64,000 nucleotides of DNA, taken from Phocoena phocoena. Taxonomy: Eukaryota > Chordata > Mammalia > Artiodactyla > Phocoenidae. The position numbers and the translations under genes are program-made. Shown one piece after another: positions 44,650-55,500 of the stretch. Numbering within the stretch: the stretch's first letter is position 1; each line of letters opens with the position of its first letter. The notes beneath the pieces were generated by a model that was given only the letters and a program-made list of their open reading frames with translations, was not told where the DNA came from and ran no database searches. The stretch is taken from positions 116,328,697-116,392,696 of the forward strand of contig NC_089220.1 in NCBI RefSeq assembly GCF_963924675.1, given 5' to 3'.

Positions 44650-44681
44650 GGGGAGGGGCCGGGGGCGGGGCCGGGGAGAGG
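44650..44681 (+). promoter_or_regulatory. Strong G-quadruplex motif in CpG island
   Basis: Five runs of four or more G with spacers of one or two bases (GGGGAGGGGCCGGGGGCGGG and onward). This is the classic pattern for a stable G4 on the plus strand. Confidence 0.75.
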
Positions 44682-45689
44682 GATGGCTGGCGGCCAGGCC
44701 CCGCGGTGCTGTCCCGGGGAGGGGTGGGGTCTGGAGGGCTGCTCTGTCCCCGGCGTGGCGCGAGGGCAGTTAGAGGACGCTCCCACCCGCTTTGCTAGGC
44801 GACGCCAACTAGAGCCCGGGGGCGGGGAGTGTGGGGACCTCACAAACAGTGAAGTCTTCCAAAGGACCCGACCTAGGTTTTCTCATCTGGAAACAGGGCC
44901 TCGTTATTCCGCTCTGACCACGCGCGGGGCAAGTAGGTGGGCGGGGCTTTGGTGAGCCCACGCTCGCGGCCTGGGCATAGGGGTCGCCGAGTGACTCCGG
45001 GGAGAAATGGCAGCCGGGTCAGCCCGCGGCGGGGCACAGGGCTTTTGTTTGGCGGGGGTTTACAAACTGAGAAACAATGCTGGTCCGCTTAGTGCCGTCC
45101 TCCAAGGATGCTCAAGGGAAAGGAGACACCCCCCCCTCCTCTCTTCCAGACCCCATCCCTCCAGAGACCCCGCCTACGTGACTCTCCGGTATCTTCTCAG
45201 AAACTGCTGTGCACCTACGGCTTGCCGCCACGGCTTAAAAAAACCTCCACACAAAGAGAATAAGGTCTCATTTGCTTCTTCCACGTAACTGGGAGTCGGG
45301 ACAGCCTTCCCGAGCCTTCCGTGATCTTTAGCGCCCTCCTGGGCCCCGGAGCCAGGCGGGCGTGAAGGCCCGCCAGGTTTTCACTGGGGCGACAGCGAAA
45401 CAATGCCCTCCTCCCGGCACGCAGGAAAGGGACAGACAGGCACAGGCGGGGCTGGGGCTCCACCTTTGGGCTTCCGGCGCCGTCGGCGGGGACACCCCCG
45501 TCGCCTCTTTGGGGCCTACGTGCGACGCGACACGGGGGTAGGCGGGCCGCGACCGGGGACTTCCTCTCGGCCCTCCCGGAACCAGGCTCCGCAGTTGCCT
45601 CACCGACCTGCGCTGAGAAGGCGGGTCCTCCAGAGCCTTCGAGTCGAAGGCTAGAGCGGCCAGGCCGCCGAGCCGGGTCGAGCCCGGGC

Positions 45690-45807
45690 TGGCGACGGCT
45701 GCGTCACGCGAGGGGCGGGGCTGCCACGGGCGGAGGCCGGAGCCGGAAGCGGAAGAGGCGCTCGGAGCGGGGAGTGGGGCCTAGCTGCAGCCGGAGCCTG
45801 GGAGACG
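45690..45807 (+). other. CLK3: CLK3 exon 1 (5'UTR; 3' boundary defined, 5' start approximate)
   Basis: The exon ends GCCTGGGAGACG at 45807, followed by donor GTGAGTA, and joins directly to the ATG at 49431. The transcription start is guessed from the ETS/CRE cluster and may lie upstream. The frame entering the ATG (GARSGEWGLAAAGAWET) resembles the last part of the N-terminal extension in the human 638-residue form, but a TAG at 45652-45654 interrupts it here. Confidence 0.7.
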
Positions 45808-47291
45808 GTGAGTATGGGGTCCGGGGCCGCGACGGGAGCGGTGGCGGGCGGTGAGTCGGAGGGGTGGGCGCGCTGAGTGTGGATCCCAGGGCTCCCGGTT
45901 CGATCTCGGGCTACTCTTTCGTTTTCTTATCGGTCTACTTCAGGCCGCGGACCCGACCTCTCACCCCTGACCCGTCGCTTTTCCCCCAGAGGGCGGTCAC
46001 CGCAGACCCCGACCTCTCGATCCCGCGTGTCGGAGTCCGAGCCTAAGAGGCCTCTGAGGCCCCTGCAGGGATACTGTTTGGGCCCTGCACCTGCCCGCGG
46101 AATGGGATCGGGGTCCTACCTGGGATAACCTGGAGGGGCTTTCAGACCCCTACCCTATCCCCGGATCGAGGCTTAGTTCGCACACTCCTCTTCCCCGCGC
46201 GGCTTGGAGTTTGATTCCGGCCCAAGCTGGCCTTCCCCTCCCCTCCCTCCCCCTCCCCCAGGTCTCCCTTCGCCTCCACTGGCGGCGGTTACGGGGGACG
46301 GGGCTCTGAGATCTCTGGAGAGGCGTCAGGAGGGGACGCGAGCGAGGACCTCAGGTCCCCTGCGTGTTTTGTTGTGATGCTGGATCCGCTCCAGCCCGGA
46401 GGAGGGGCCAGGCCAAGCTGACAGTACAGATGCCCGGGCTGCTCCTCGGTCCGGGAATCTCTGTCCTTTAGTTCCGGGTGCGGGTGTCCTGGTGTGGAGC
46501 TGGGGTGGGAATCGCCTGAGCCAGGGCTCCGTCGAGGCGGAGTTGGCGGCCTTCCAGCTTCCCTCCTCCATGCCCTTGAAAAGGAGGAGCGTTTCACCCG
46601 ATGGTGGCGGCTTGCAAGGTGGCAGGTTTGAGGTTGCAGCGGTGGGGCAGCGTCAGCCAAAAATAACCATGGGGCGCTGGGGTGGCTGGAATCCGGGAGG
46701 GCAGCCACTGACCTGGCTGGCTGCTCTTCTTGTCAGCCCAGTTCTCTGGCCAGGACCAGCAAATGAGAAGACGACTAGGCCCGTGCTCAGAGAAAAGCTG
46801 GCATCCTCCGCCTGGTTTCCTTCACCTTACCTTTTTCTTCATTGTGCAGAGGCAGAGCCTTCCAGAGCATATCTTAACAACCTGTTTTCTGAGGTCTCAG
46901 AGAATCAGAGATAATTGATGAGAAATGGGCCCTAGAGCCCTAGCTGGGAAGATAATGAGGAGCATCTGGTATTCCCAATATTTCACTTGCCTAGAATGTG
47001 TTAAAGGAGAAGTTATATCCTCTATGATTGCTTTGTGTGTGATGTCTTTATAGCTTTCATACTTATCATCTCCTTTGCCAAGTTGGCTGGGAGGTCGTGT
47101 CATCTCCATTTTCCAGGTATGGTAACCAAGGCCCAGTGTATAAGGTCACGAGGCCAGTAAGGCAGCACTGGGATTTCGTTCAGGGTTTTCTGCCCGGATC
47201 TCTCTCTCCTCTGGTCCCTTGGAAGGGACTTAAAAATGTCCTTAATACCCTTAGGGCATTTAACACAGACCCCGAGTTGTTTCCTGGAACC

Positions 47292-47496
47292 TTTTTTTTT
47301 TTTTGCGGTACGTGGGCTTCTCACCGTTGTGGCCTCTCCCGTTGTGGAGCACAGGCTCTGGATGCGCAGGCTCAGTGGCCATGGCTCACGGGCCCAGCCA
47401 CTCCACGGCATGTGGGATCTTCCCGGACTGGGGCACGAACCCGTGTCCCCTGCATCGGCAGGCGGACTCTCAACCACTGTGCCACCAGGGAAGCCC
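47292..47496 (-). mobile_element. CHR-type tRNA-derived SINE in CLK3 intron 1
   Basis: Minus orientation, with head GGGCTTCCCTGGTGGCACAG and B box GGTTCGTGCCCC. The duplication CCTGGAACC followed by T's lies at 47283-47291 and 47497-47505. Confidence 0.94.
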
Positions 47497-47599
47497 CCTG
47501 GAACCTTTTTAATGTTGTTGATGAAAAGCTGCCTTCAGTACCTCTTGTGGGCCCAGACCTGTGCTAGGCCTTTGACCTAAAGGCATGTACTAGGCATGT

Positions 47600-47765
47600 T
47601 ACTTAAAGGAGTGATATAATTTAATCTGCACAGAGTCCTGTAAGAGATTATTATCCCCTTGTTGCAAGAGGAAGTTGAAGGTTAGACTTGTTTAATAACT
47701 TGCTTAAAGGCACAAGCTAGAAGTGGCAGTGCCAGGATTCAGATTGACATCTGAAGCTGTGCTTT
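47600..47765 (+). mobile_element. MIR SINE remnant
   Basis: ATATAATTTAATCTGCACAG, TTATTATCCCCTTGTTGCAA, TTGCTTAAAGGCACAAGCTA and GTGCCAGGATTCAGATTGAC follow MIR order. Confidence 0.7.
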
Positions 47766-49430
47766 TTCCAGTTGCATGAGCATATATAAGAATCTTCTAG
47801 GTCCCAGGAGAGAGTCTTTGGCCTGCTGTAGACTAGACCATGTCTTCCAGGTCTGGTGCTTTGCCCAGTGAGGATGGGCAGGGCCTTTGTCCTGGCCATT
47901 GGAACATCTTCCTTGTCACTTACTGAGATGTGAGATACTGCCTTCATTCCATCGCTTAGGCACCTGACCCAGCCATAATTGCAGGGAAACAGTGAAATAT
48001 TAGTCAAAACAGAACAGCTCTTGAGGAGCTGTTACAGAGTATTTATCTCCAAGGGTTGCTGTGGCCTGGGCTTCCAGGTAGAGGGCAGAAGACAGCTGCT
48101 AGCGGGGAGATTGAGGGCAGTGACTTTCTCAGGATTGCAGACAAGCTCCCAGGGGTTTTGTCAGATATGCCTCACTGACCTGCTCGTTGAAGGAGAGCCA
48201 TTCCATTCTGTTCTCCTCCAGACAGACCCTTCTTACAGGATGAGACAGCCTCAGTGGATTTGTCCAAAATGTGCTTGATCAGGCAAGCCTAGGACTGACC
48301 ATTGGTTGGCTATGGCCAAGTGAAAGGTTGGGAGGAAGGCTGGCTACGGTCTCTGGCCCAGCCCTCCTGTGGAGGCAGTGTCAGGGTTTGGGGTTTGGGT
48401 GAAACAGGGAGCTGGCCTCACATAGCCATCTTTCTCAGCTGATGGCTGATCCAACCTGGCAATTTTCTGTGGTGGGTGTAAGCCCCTACTGAACCAGGAA
48501 TAGTGAGATGGGGCCCTTTTGGCCTGCCTCCCCGAGCCCAAAGCCTGCCAGACAGCCAGCCTTCTGACTTCTCCTGAGATGGGCACAGAAGAGGATACTG
48601 GAGCAGGGAATCTAGAAGAGGGCACAGTAATGGTACTGTTGGAGGTGAGGCACTGCCTGGCATGGCACCAGTGGCAGGGGGTCTGCGGGTGCTAAATAGG
48701 CCTCGGGCAAGTGACTTGGTTGCTCTGAAGACCCTGGCATCTTTACAGATACTAGGACTGACTGTAGACCAACAAGGGCTGGATAGATCCCCATGTCTGC
48801 TTGGCCAGACCCTCGGGTAGGCTAGGGAATGTTTGTGGGACCCTCTTTGTCCAAGGGCTGGTCTTCTCGATTCTGCTTGTGGCTCCTCACACTGATTTGT
48901 GGTCCTTGAGCAGAGTACAGTTCAGGGCCTCAGCCAGGCAACTTGGCTTCTCAAACTCGAGGGCCTTCACCCCTTGCTCCTGTGTGTTGGCTCCCTGCCG
49001 GCAGCCTTTTGACTCTGGCCTCTGGCTCGACAGAACAGGCACTTCATAGGACCCTACAGACAGGCAGGAGGGAATTGAGCACAGGAGGCTCCCTTTCTTC
49101 TTGGCCTTGGTCTCCTGTGATGGTGCTCACCAGCCCCTCCCTGCATTCTGCCTCGGCACCTGTCCTGGCTCTCCAGGTTCCCTGAGTGCTCAGGCCACCA
49201 GGCCAATGACGCTGTGCTGGGGAGGCAGCTGCTTGTTTGTTCTCTGGTGAAGGGTGTTACCCATTGTCTGCTGTTTGACCAGTGTGACCTCAGAGTTCTT
49301 CACTTCATAAACCCCTGGGAGGGGCTGCCCCCAGACAGAACAATGGGCCTCTTCTTCAGGAGCCTAGGCTGCCTGGGCAGCCGTGTGGCTGGCTGCGTGC
49401 TTAGCAGGGCGTTTATTTCTCGTGGCCTAG

Positions 49431-49582
49431 ATGCACCACTGTAAGCGATACCGCTCCCCCGAGCCAGACCCGTACCTGAGCTACCGGTGGAAGAGGAGGA
49501 GGTCTTACAGTCGGGAGCACGAGGGGAGACTGCGATACCCCGCTCGAAGGGAGCCTCCGCCCCGGAGATCTCGGTCTAGAAG
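49431..49582 (+). CDS. CLK3: CLK3 coding exon 1 (start codon)
   Basis: The ATG is the first base after acceptor CTCGTGGCCTAG. It encodes [20 protein letters not shown] and a run of Arg/Ser. 152 bp, donor AGAAG|GTGAGA, ending mid-codon (AG of the Ser codon). Confidence 0.98.
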
Positions 49583-52500
49583 GTGAGAGGGAACTAGGTC
49601 GGAAGAAAGGATTCCTTTCCACTTCCGGGCTAGGGAGACAGCCTGGAGGCTTGTGGCAGCCCTGGGCCTCTTCAGGTGACTGCCGCCTCTGCCCGGCTGC
49701 ACATTGATCACTGCCCTGTCCTCTTCAGGCTCTTCCCCTGATCCCCCTGCAATTCCCCTGCATTCCCAGGCCTCAGTTCACCACCATCCATGCCACCCCT
49801 TCTTTCTCTATCCTTGAGTCTTCCTTCTCCTGACACATTCCCCCGTTTTCTAGGCCAGCATCTCCCCTGCTAACCTCTGAGCCTTCCTCATTTTGGATTG
49901 GGAACATAACCTCAGCCCTTTCCAGATATTGGTGCCTGGTCTTATCTCAGTCCCCAGACCAAAATAACAGTCTCTGCAGGTCACAGAGAGCTCTGGGATG
50001 GGGGACCCTCAGAGGTCCTCCACCATGCTCACCTTTCCCAGTGCTCTGCCTCCTGTGGCGCTGGAGGGGTGCTGTCAGGAGCTGGGGTTCTGGAGGTTGG
50101 ATTTCACACACACATGCCCACCCCCCCAGCCCCCGCACTTCCCCTAGTCTGGACGCCTCTGCTCCCACAGGCTACCCTCGTGAGCCCTTTGCAGGGGCCC
50201 CACCACATGAGTCTTGATTAGTAGCAGGAGCCCGGTTGGTGGGAGGAAGCTCTGACCAGTGTCCCTATCCCGGTCTTGGCAGCCATGACCGCCTGCCCTA
50301 CCAGAGGAGATACCGGGAGCACCGTGACAGTGACACGTACCGGTGTGAAGAGCGGAGCCCATCCTTTGGAGAGGACTACTATGGATCTTCACGTTGCCAT
50401 CATCGTCGGCGGTCGCGGGAAAGGGAGCCATACCGGACCCGCAAGCATGCCCACCACTGCCACAAACGCCGCACCAGGTCTTGTAGCAGCGCCTCCTCGG
50501 TGAGTGGTGGCCAGAGTGTGCTGGCTGGGGCTTAAAGGCCTCGTCTCTTTCTAGCCTTCTCTCAGGCTGGCTGGTCTGGGTGAGTACTGCCAGCCCTGCG
50601 CACGTGCATTTGGTGTGCCTGCATGTGTGTGTGTATGTGTTGTCTGGTCCAGGTGCAGGGCTGGGCAGGGGCCCGGCTCCTCTATCTTCTGGCCCATGGG
50701 CAGTGGCAACTTAAGGGCTCTGGTTCCGGCGCTGGCTGGTCCCCAGCCTATCTGTGTCTCCACACCGCTCCAGGACAGGCCACATGCGCAAGTAGCCAGA
50801 GACACTTCTTCAGAATCCTTAATAGGGTTGCTGGTACGTGGTCTGGGGCTGTATGGCCTGGTCTTCCCCACCCAGAGATTGCCCCCCACACACAGCTGAG
50901 TGCTCCGACTGGTATGGACTGCATCCACCTCTGCAGTCTCTTCTCCGTGCCCCTCACCAAAGGCCTGGAGGCTGGAGTGCCCACAGGTAGGGGAGGGCCC
51001 GTCAATTAGCATGGACTGGGACCTTCCCTCTGACCTCCAGTCAGGTCCTCTGCAGCCTAGCCTCTTCACGTGAGGGGCAGTCAAGGCAAGGGGGAAGAGC
51101 TGCCTGTGTGGTGGGGCATGTGAAGAAATGGCAGAAAGGCCCGCAGCTCCAGGCCTTGTCCAGCTGCAGGCCACATGCCCAGAGCAGGGCCTGGAAACAT
51201 CCTTAATGTGAAGGGTTGTACAGAAGGGTCTCTGCTGAGACCAGGAAACCGCACTGTGCTCAGACCTCTGGGAAGGAAGGCCAGTTGTGTATCTCTGAGG
51301 GTGTATGCTGTCTTCTCTTCTCTTCCCCAGCTCTCTTCCCTCCCTCCCTCGCTCCCGGCCGTGAGGCCCCTGAGGAGTAGTGGTGCAACAGTGGAGGGGG
51401 GCCAGGCGTCTTCTCTGCCGAGCTTTCCCGTGGTTCTTTGAGTGGCCCCGGGTTGAGGTTGACTGGGCACCCGGCATGGCCCGGTGGCCTCTCTGCACAC
51501 TGCCACAGGATGGTAGTGCAGGTCTGTGGCTCTGCTTCTTCTCTTTTTGGTGCCCTCTGTCGTCATGAGGCTCAGGATGGGCCGGGCCGGGCCGGGCCTG
51601 TGAGTAGCATAGGTGCCAAGGCCAGGGCAGGAGCTGGCTTGGGGCCTGTGTGGGCCATCGTGGTGGTAGGCCTTGGAGAGTCGACTGGCCCAGAGGATCC
51701 AGGGCTCCTTCCCTGCTCAAGGCTGGTGGCACAAGGGCTGCTGACGGAAGGCCGTTTCTGCTGGTGATGTTAATTAAGTCTGGCCACGGATGCCGTCTAG
51801 GGACAGGTGGCAGCTGTCGGGCATGTGCAGGACTGCGTGGGCGAACAGAGGCAGGCAAGGACAGGCTGGGCGTTCTGCAGCTGAAGCCAGCCAGAGTGGC
51901 CTCTGACCATTCTGGATGATCGGACCCAGGCTGGGCCAGCCATCTTCTTGCGCCGTTCTCACTGCGTCTCCACCCTGGCCGAAGCCATCATGGGAGGGCC
52001 CGGGAGGGGGAGACTCAGTGGAGGAGGGAGTCAGGCCTGTGACTCTCTACTCGGCAGCCCCTCAGCAGCAGAGGCTGGTTGTCTTTCTGAGCATTTGCGG
52101 CGCCCTTCTTTTAGATAATGTCCGAGTTTTCTTTACATACCTGTAGCTGTTTTTACTTTTCTGTTTTTGAAGTCAGTTTGTGTCTTGACGTGTCCCTTGC
52201 AATATCCCTATCGTTATATATGCTGTGTGCCTTATGAAATGCTGGGATCTGGAAAATCCAATCAACCAACCCACCGGCTCCTCACCGTCTCCACCTCTGC
52301 CTTTGACTGACACCTCAATCTGTCAATCGGAACCGCCTACCATGCGATTGGTCGGATGGCGTTTCGGGGGGCGGTGCATGCAGAGAAGCCAACAGAGCAG
52401 TAAGCGCAGCAGCCGGAGTGTGGAAGATGACAAGGAGGGCCACCTGGTGTGCCGGATCGGCGATTGGCTCCAAGAGCGATGTACAGCCACCTTTCGTAAA

Positions 52501-55500
52501 ACTTTACCTCTCTACTTTCTATCCCCCTTGTTAGACGAGACCTCTCCTGCCTGGAGGGGCCTCTAGTGCGCGTGGCGCCTTAGCGGGGCCACCAGTAATT
52601 GCCTGAATGACACAGACGCTAGCAACTTCCGTTTTTAAGAGTGTAGCAGTGAGAGAGAAACCTTTTTTGTTTTTGAGAATTTGAATGCTGTGAACTTGCA
52701 GGAGCTGCCGGTCCTCTGTCCTCCGGATCCTCATGCCCTGTTTCTTTTCTCTCCTAGATGAGATCGTGGGGAACCTGGGTGAAGGCACCTTTGGCAAGGT
52801 GGTGGAGTGCTTGGACCATGCCAGGTGAGCCATATTCCTGGGAAGAGTTGGCCTGAGGTTCTTGAAGGTGGTGGCAGAGCTTAACCTCTTTCTTTTTGAA
52901 GGGTAGCACCAAAGCAGAGTTCTGACCTGTGCATATTGGGGTTGTGCTGATCCCCTGAATTAGGGAGAAATTCTTGGGATTCCATAGGCATGTGGCATCT
53001 CTGCCCAAGAACTGCTGGTCAGTGAATGGCGCTGCCCCAGTTTCCCCACTTCCCCAGGACTGTGGTTGCGGATATCAGAACAGGGCAAGGCCCTGGCTCC
53101 TCCGTGGTCTGGATCTGCTTCCTGTCATCTCTTAGGGTCTGGGCTTGGCAGGGGGTTGAGAGTACTGCTGAGCCCGACTCAAGCATGAGCCCTCACCCTC
53201 TGGAGGTCTGCCTGAGAGGCCGTGCAGGCCCCCGCTGAGAGAAGACCCTGGGCTTTCTCACCAGGCAGGCTGCTGCCTTCTCCAGTGTGGCTAGGGTTGG
53301 GCCTCTTTGAGTGTGCCGAGGTAGAGCAGGGGTGTACCCGTGTGTGTAGGGATGCTCCAGGGGGTACCTTGCTCCCTTCTAGACTGAGCAGTGAAAAACA
53401 TTTCTGTCCCCTTGCCATTCCTCAAGACCAGAAGCCTTGCCTCCTCTACCTTAGGCTGGGAGGCTACCTCCTGGGAGCCCACTGCCTTCCCGCCTTAATG
53501 GCCCTCTCTTTGGTTTGGCGCTTTGACAAGAAAGTGCTTGTGTCCTTGCTGTCTCATTTGAGCCACGTGCTGCCCGTATGTGACTTGCGCTATTTTAGAG
53601 ATGAAGAAACACGCTTGGGGTCTGACTGCATCCCCCAGCTGTTGAATGGATGAGCCGGGTACCGCTGTGCTCAGTTCAGAGGGCTGCTTGGAGAGGACCG
53701 CTAGGCCCAGCAGTCCAGCCAGCCATGCGGCCCCAATTTAAGGTAGTGCTTATCACTGAGGAAGCCTCCCTGGGCGCCCAGTTCCCATTTAAACACCCCT
53801 CAGACCCCGTGTGGCCCAAGAGGTTAGGGCCGGGACCAGTGGGCATAGGGACATGTAGACGATGCAGTGACGAGAGAGAGAGATGGGGCAGATCTGAGAG
53901 CTGTGCCACACGAGGGCTCTCTGGGCTGTGTCACTCTGAGTAGCTAGATGGAAAGGAGCCTTTGAAGTCACTAATGGGTAGGCACAGGGCTTAGGGCACC
54001 TATAGAGAGTCCAGAGGGAGTTGGCCAGTGGGCTTCAGCTCAGCAAAAGGAAGGGCCGTCCAAGCCTGGCAGTAGTTGTGTGGAAGTGACGAGCTCCCTG
54101 TGTTGAGGGTCGGAATGCCCTTGAGGGATCCTGTTCTAGGAGGCTGAAGTGGTGGTTTTTCCTCTGAGGTCCTCTCCTGCCCTGAAAATCTGGGAAAATG
54201 GGATAGGGAGAGAAAAGCAGGGTGTTCTCTAGAAGATGCCTCTGCCCTGGAGCCTGTAAACCTTTCCTCAGGCACCAAGGCCAGCTTCCCAGAGGCTTCA
54301 AGGCCACACGTTGTGGGCCAGCGCTTATCACTCTAGTTTCCCCCTGGGCATCTGAACTCTGGCTTTTCCTTCCTGACAGCAGTTGGGCCTAGCAGGCTAA
54401 CCTCAGCATATATTCTCTGCTGAGATTCTGTAAGTGGCATACAGGGCTGGTGCTGGGGGTAAGGGTGGAGCAGGAATTATTAAAATCCTCATGGACACTG
54501 AACAAAGGTTCCTGGCAGTCAGTGGTCTCTGATAAATGCTGTGGCTGGTAGGCAGGCAGGTGGGGCCAGGGTGGTGTGCTAAAGGGATCGGCCCTGGGGT
54601 TCCCAGGGAGAGGAGCCTGCTGCTGGGGCCCTTACCCTCTTGCCAGGCCCTCACTCCATCCTGGAATCCCAGGAGGAGCAGTTTGCCCAGACTTGTAGAT
54701 GTGCTCTGGAAGGTCAGGAGGTGCCACAGACGGTTCTGAGTGGGACCGCCTGGCCAGGATCAACGGACTGGCCTACAGGGTGGGTTACTGAGTGAGCTCT
54801 AGGGCTGGCGCTGGTCAGCAGGATAGGGCTCTGCTCCTCTGCCTACGTCCCCAGGAGCTGGCAGTGGCGGAGATCATAAAAGCCTAAGACTGGCACGGAT
54901 GCCAACAGCAACTTGTTGTTATGAGGGTAGAGGTCTAGTGTTACAGGGGGTAGGCTGGGCATCAAGAATCTGCTGTCTTCAGGGCAGGCCCTGTTCCTGG
55001 AGTCCTGAGTAGTGTTTGCCAGGAGTTGCTGGGTTGGGGCGGCGGGTGGGGGGAGGGCTGCACAGCTTCTCATGAGAAATTCTGCTTCCTTCCCTGGTCC
55101 AGAGGGAAGTCTCAGGTTGCCCTGAAGATCATCCGCAACGTGGGCAAGTACCGGGAGGCCGCCCGGCTAGAAATCAATGTTCTCAAAAAAATCAAGGAGA
55201 AGGACAAAGAGAACAAGTTGTGAGTGTCGGCAAGGAATGGGAGGGAAGCTTCCTAGGGGGCAGCGTCCACTCCGGCCCCAACTGCCTGGACCCACTGGGG
55301 CTGAGCAGTGCCCTTTCACCTGGTTGGCACGCCTTCTGCCGACAGAGCCAGGGGAGTTTGGCGAGTGAGTCTTGCTGGAAGGAACCTTTGGATTTCAGTC
55401 TAGGCTCCACCACAACCAGCTCTGTGTTCTGAGGCGGGCCTCCCCGCCCTGAGTTTGTGAATTGGGGGCTTCATTGGGTTGTGGTGGGCATTAGACAAGA

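Larger units (their letters stand above)
44560..46120 (+). promoter_or_regulatory. CLK3: CLK3 CpG-island promoter
   Basis: About 1.5 kb very rich in CpG and GGGGCGGGG-type SP1 words, with no TATA box. Near the presumed start are a CRE-like TGCGTCACG (about 45700) and the ETS words CCGGAAGCGGAAG (about 45741-45753). Together with exon 1, whose donor is at 45808, this marks the main CLK3 promoter. It may also fire on the minus strand. Confidence 0.85.
45808..49430 (+). other. CLK3: CLK3 intron 1
   Basis: It begins in CpG-island DNA, then holds possible MIR sequence (about 47040-47200), a SINE (47292-47496) and a MIR (47600-47765). The rest is unique. No alternative exon is supported. Confidence 0.8.

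Noticed and set aside
45403..45654. 83-codon ORF upstream of CLK3 as a separate small protein
   Set aside because: It is in 5'UTR/promoter DNA and best explained as the remnant of the annotated long-form N-terminus. No independent evidence of coding.
50551..51858. Long minus-strand ORF as a protein-coding gene
   Set aside because: It has no domain, no splice or promoter context, strongly biased low-complexity composition, and lies inside a CLK3 intron. It is listed only as a low-interest observation.
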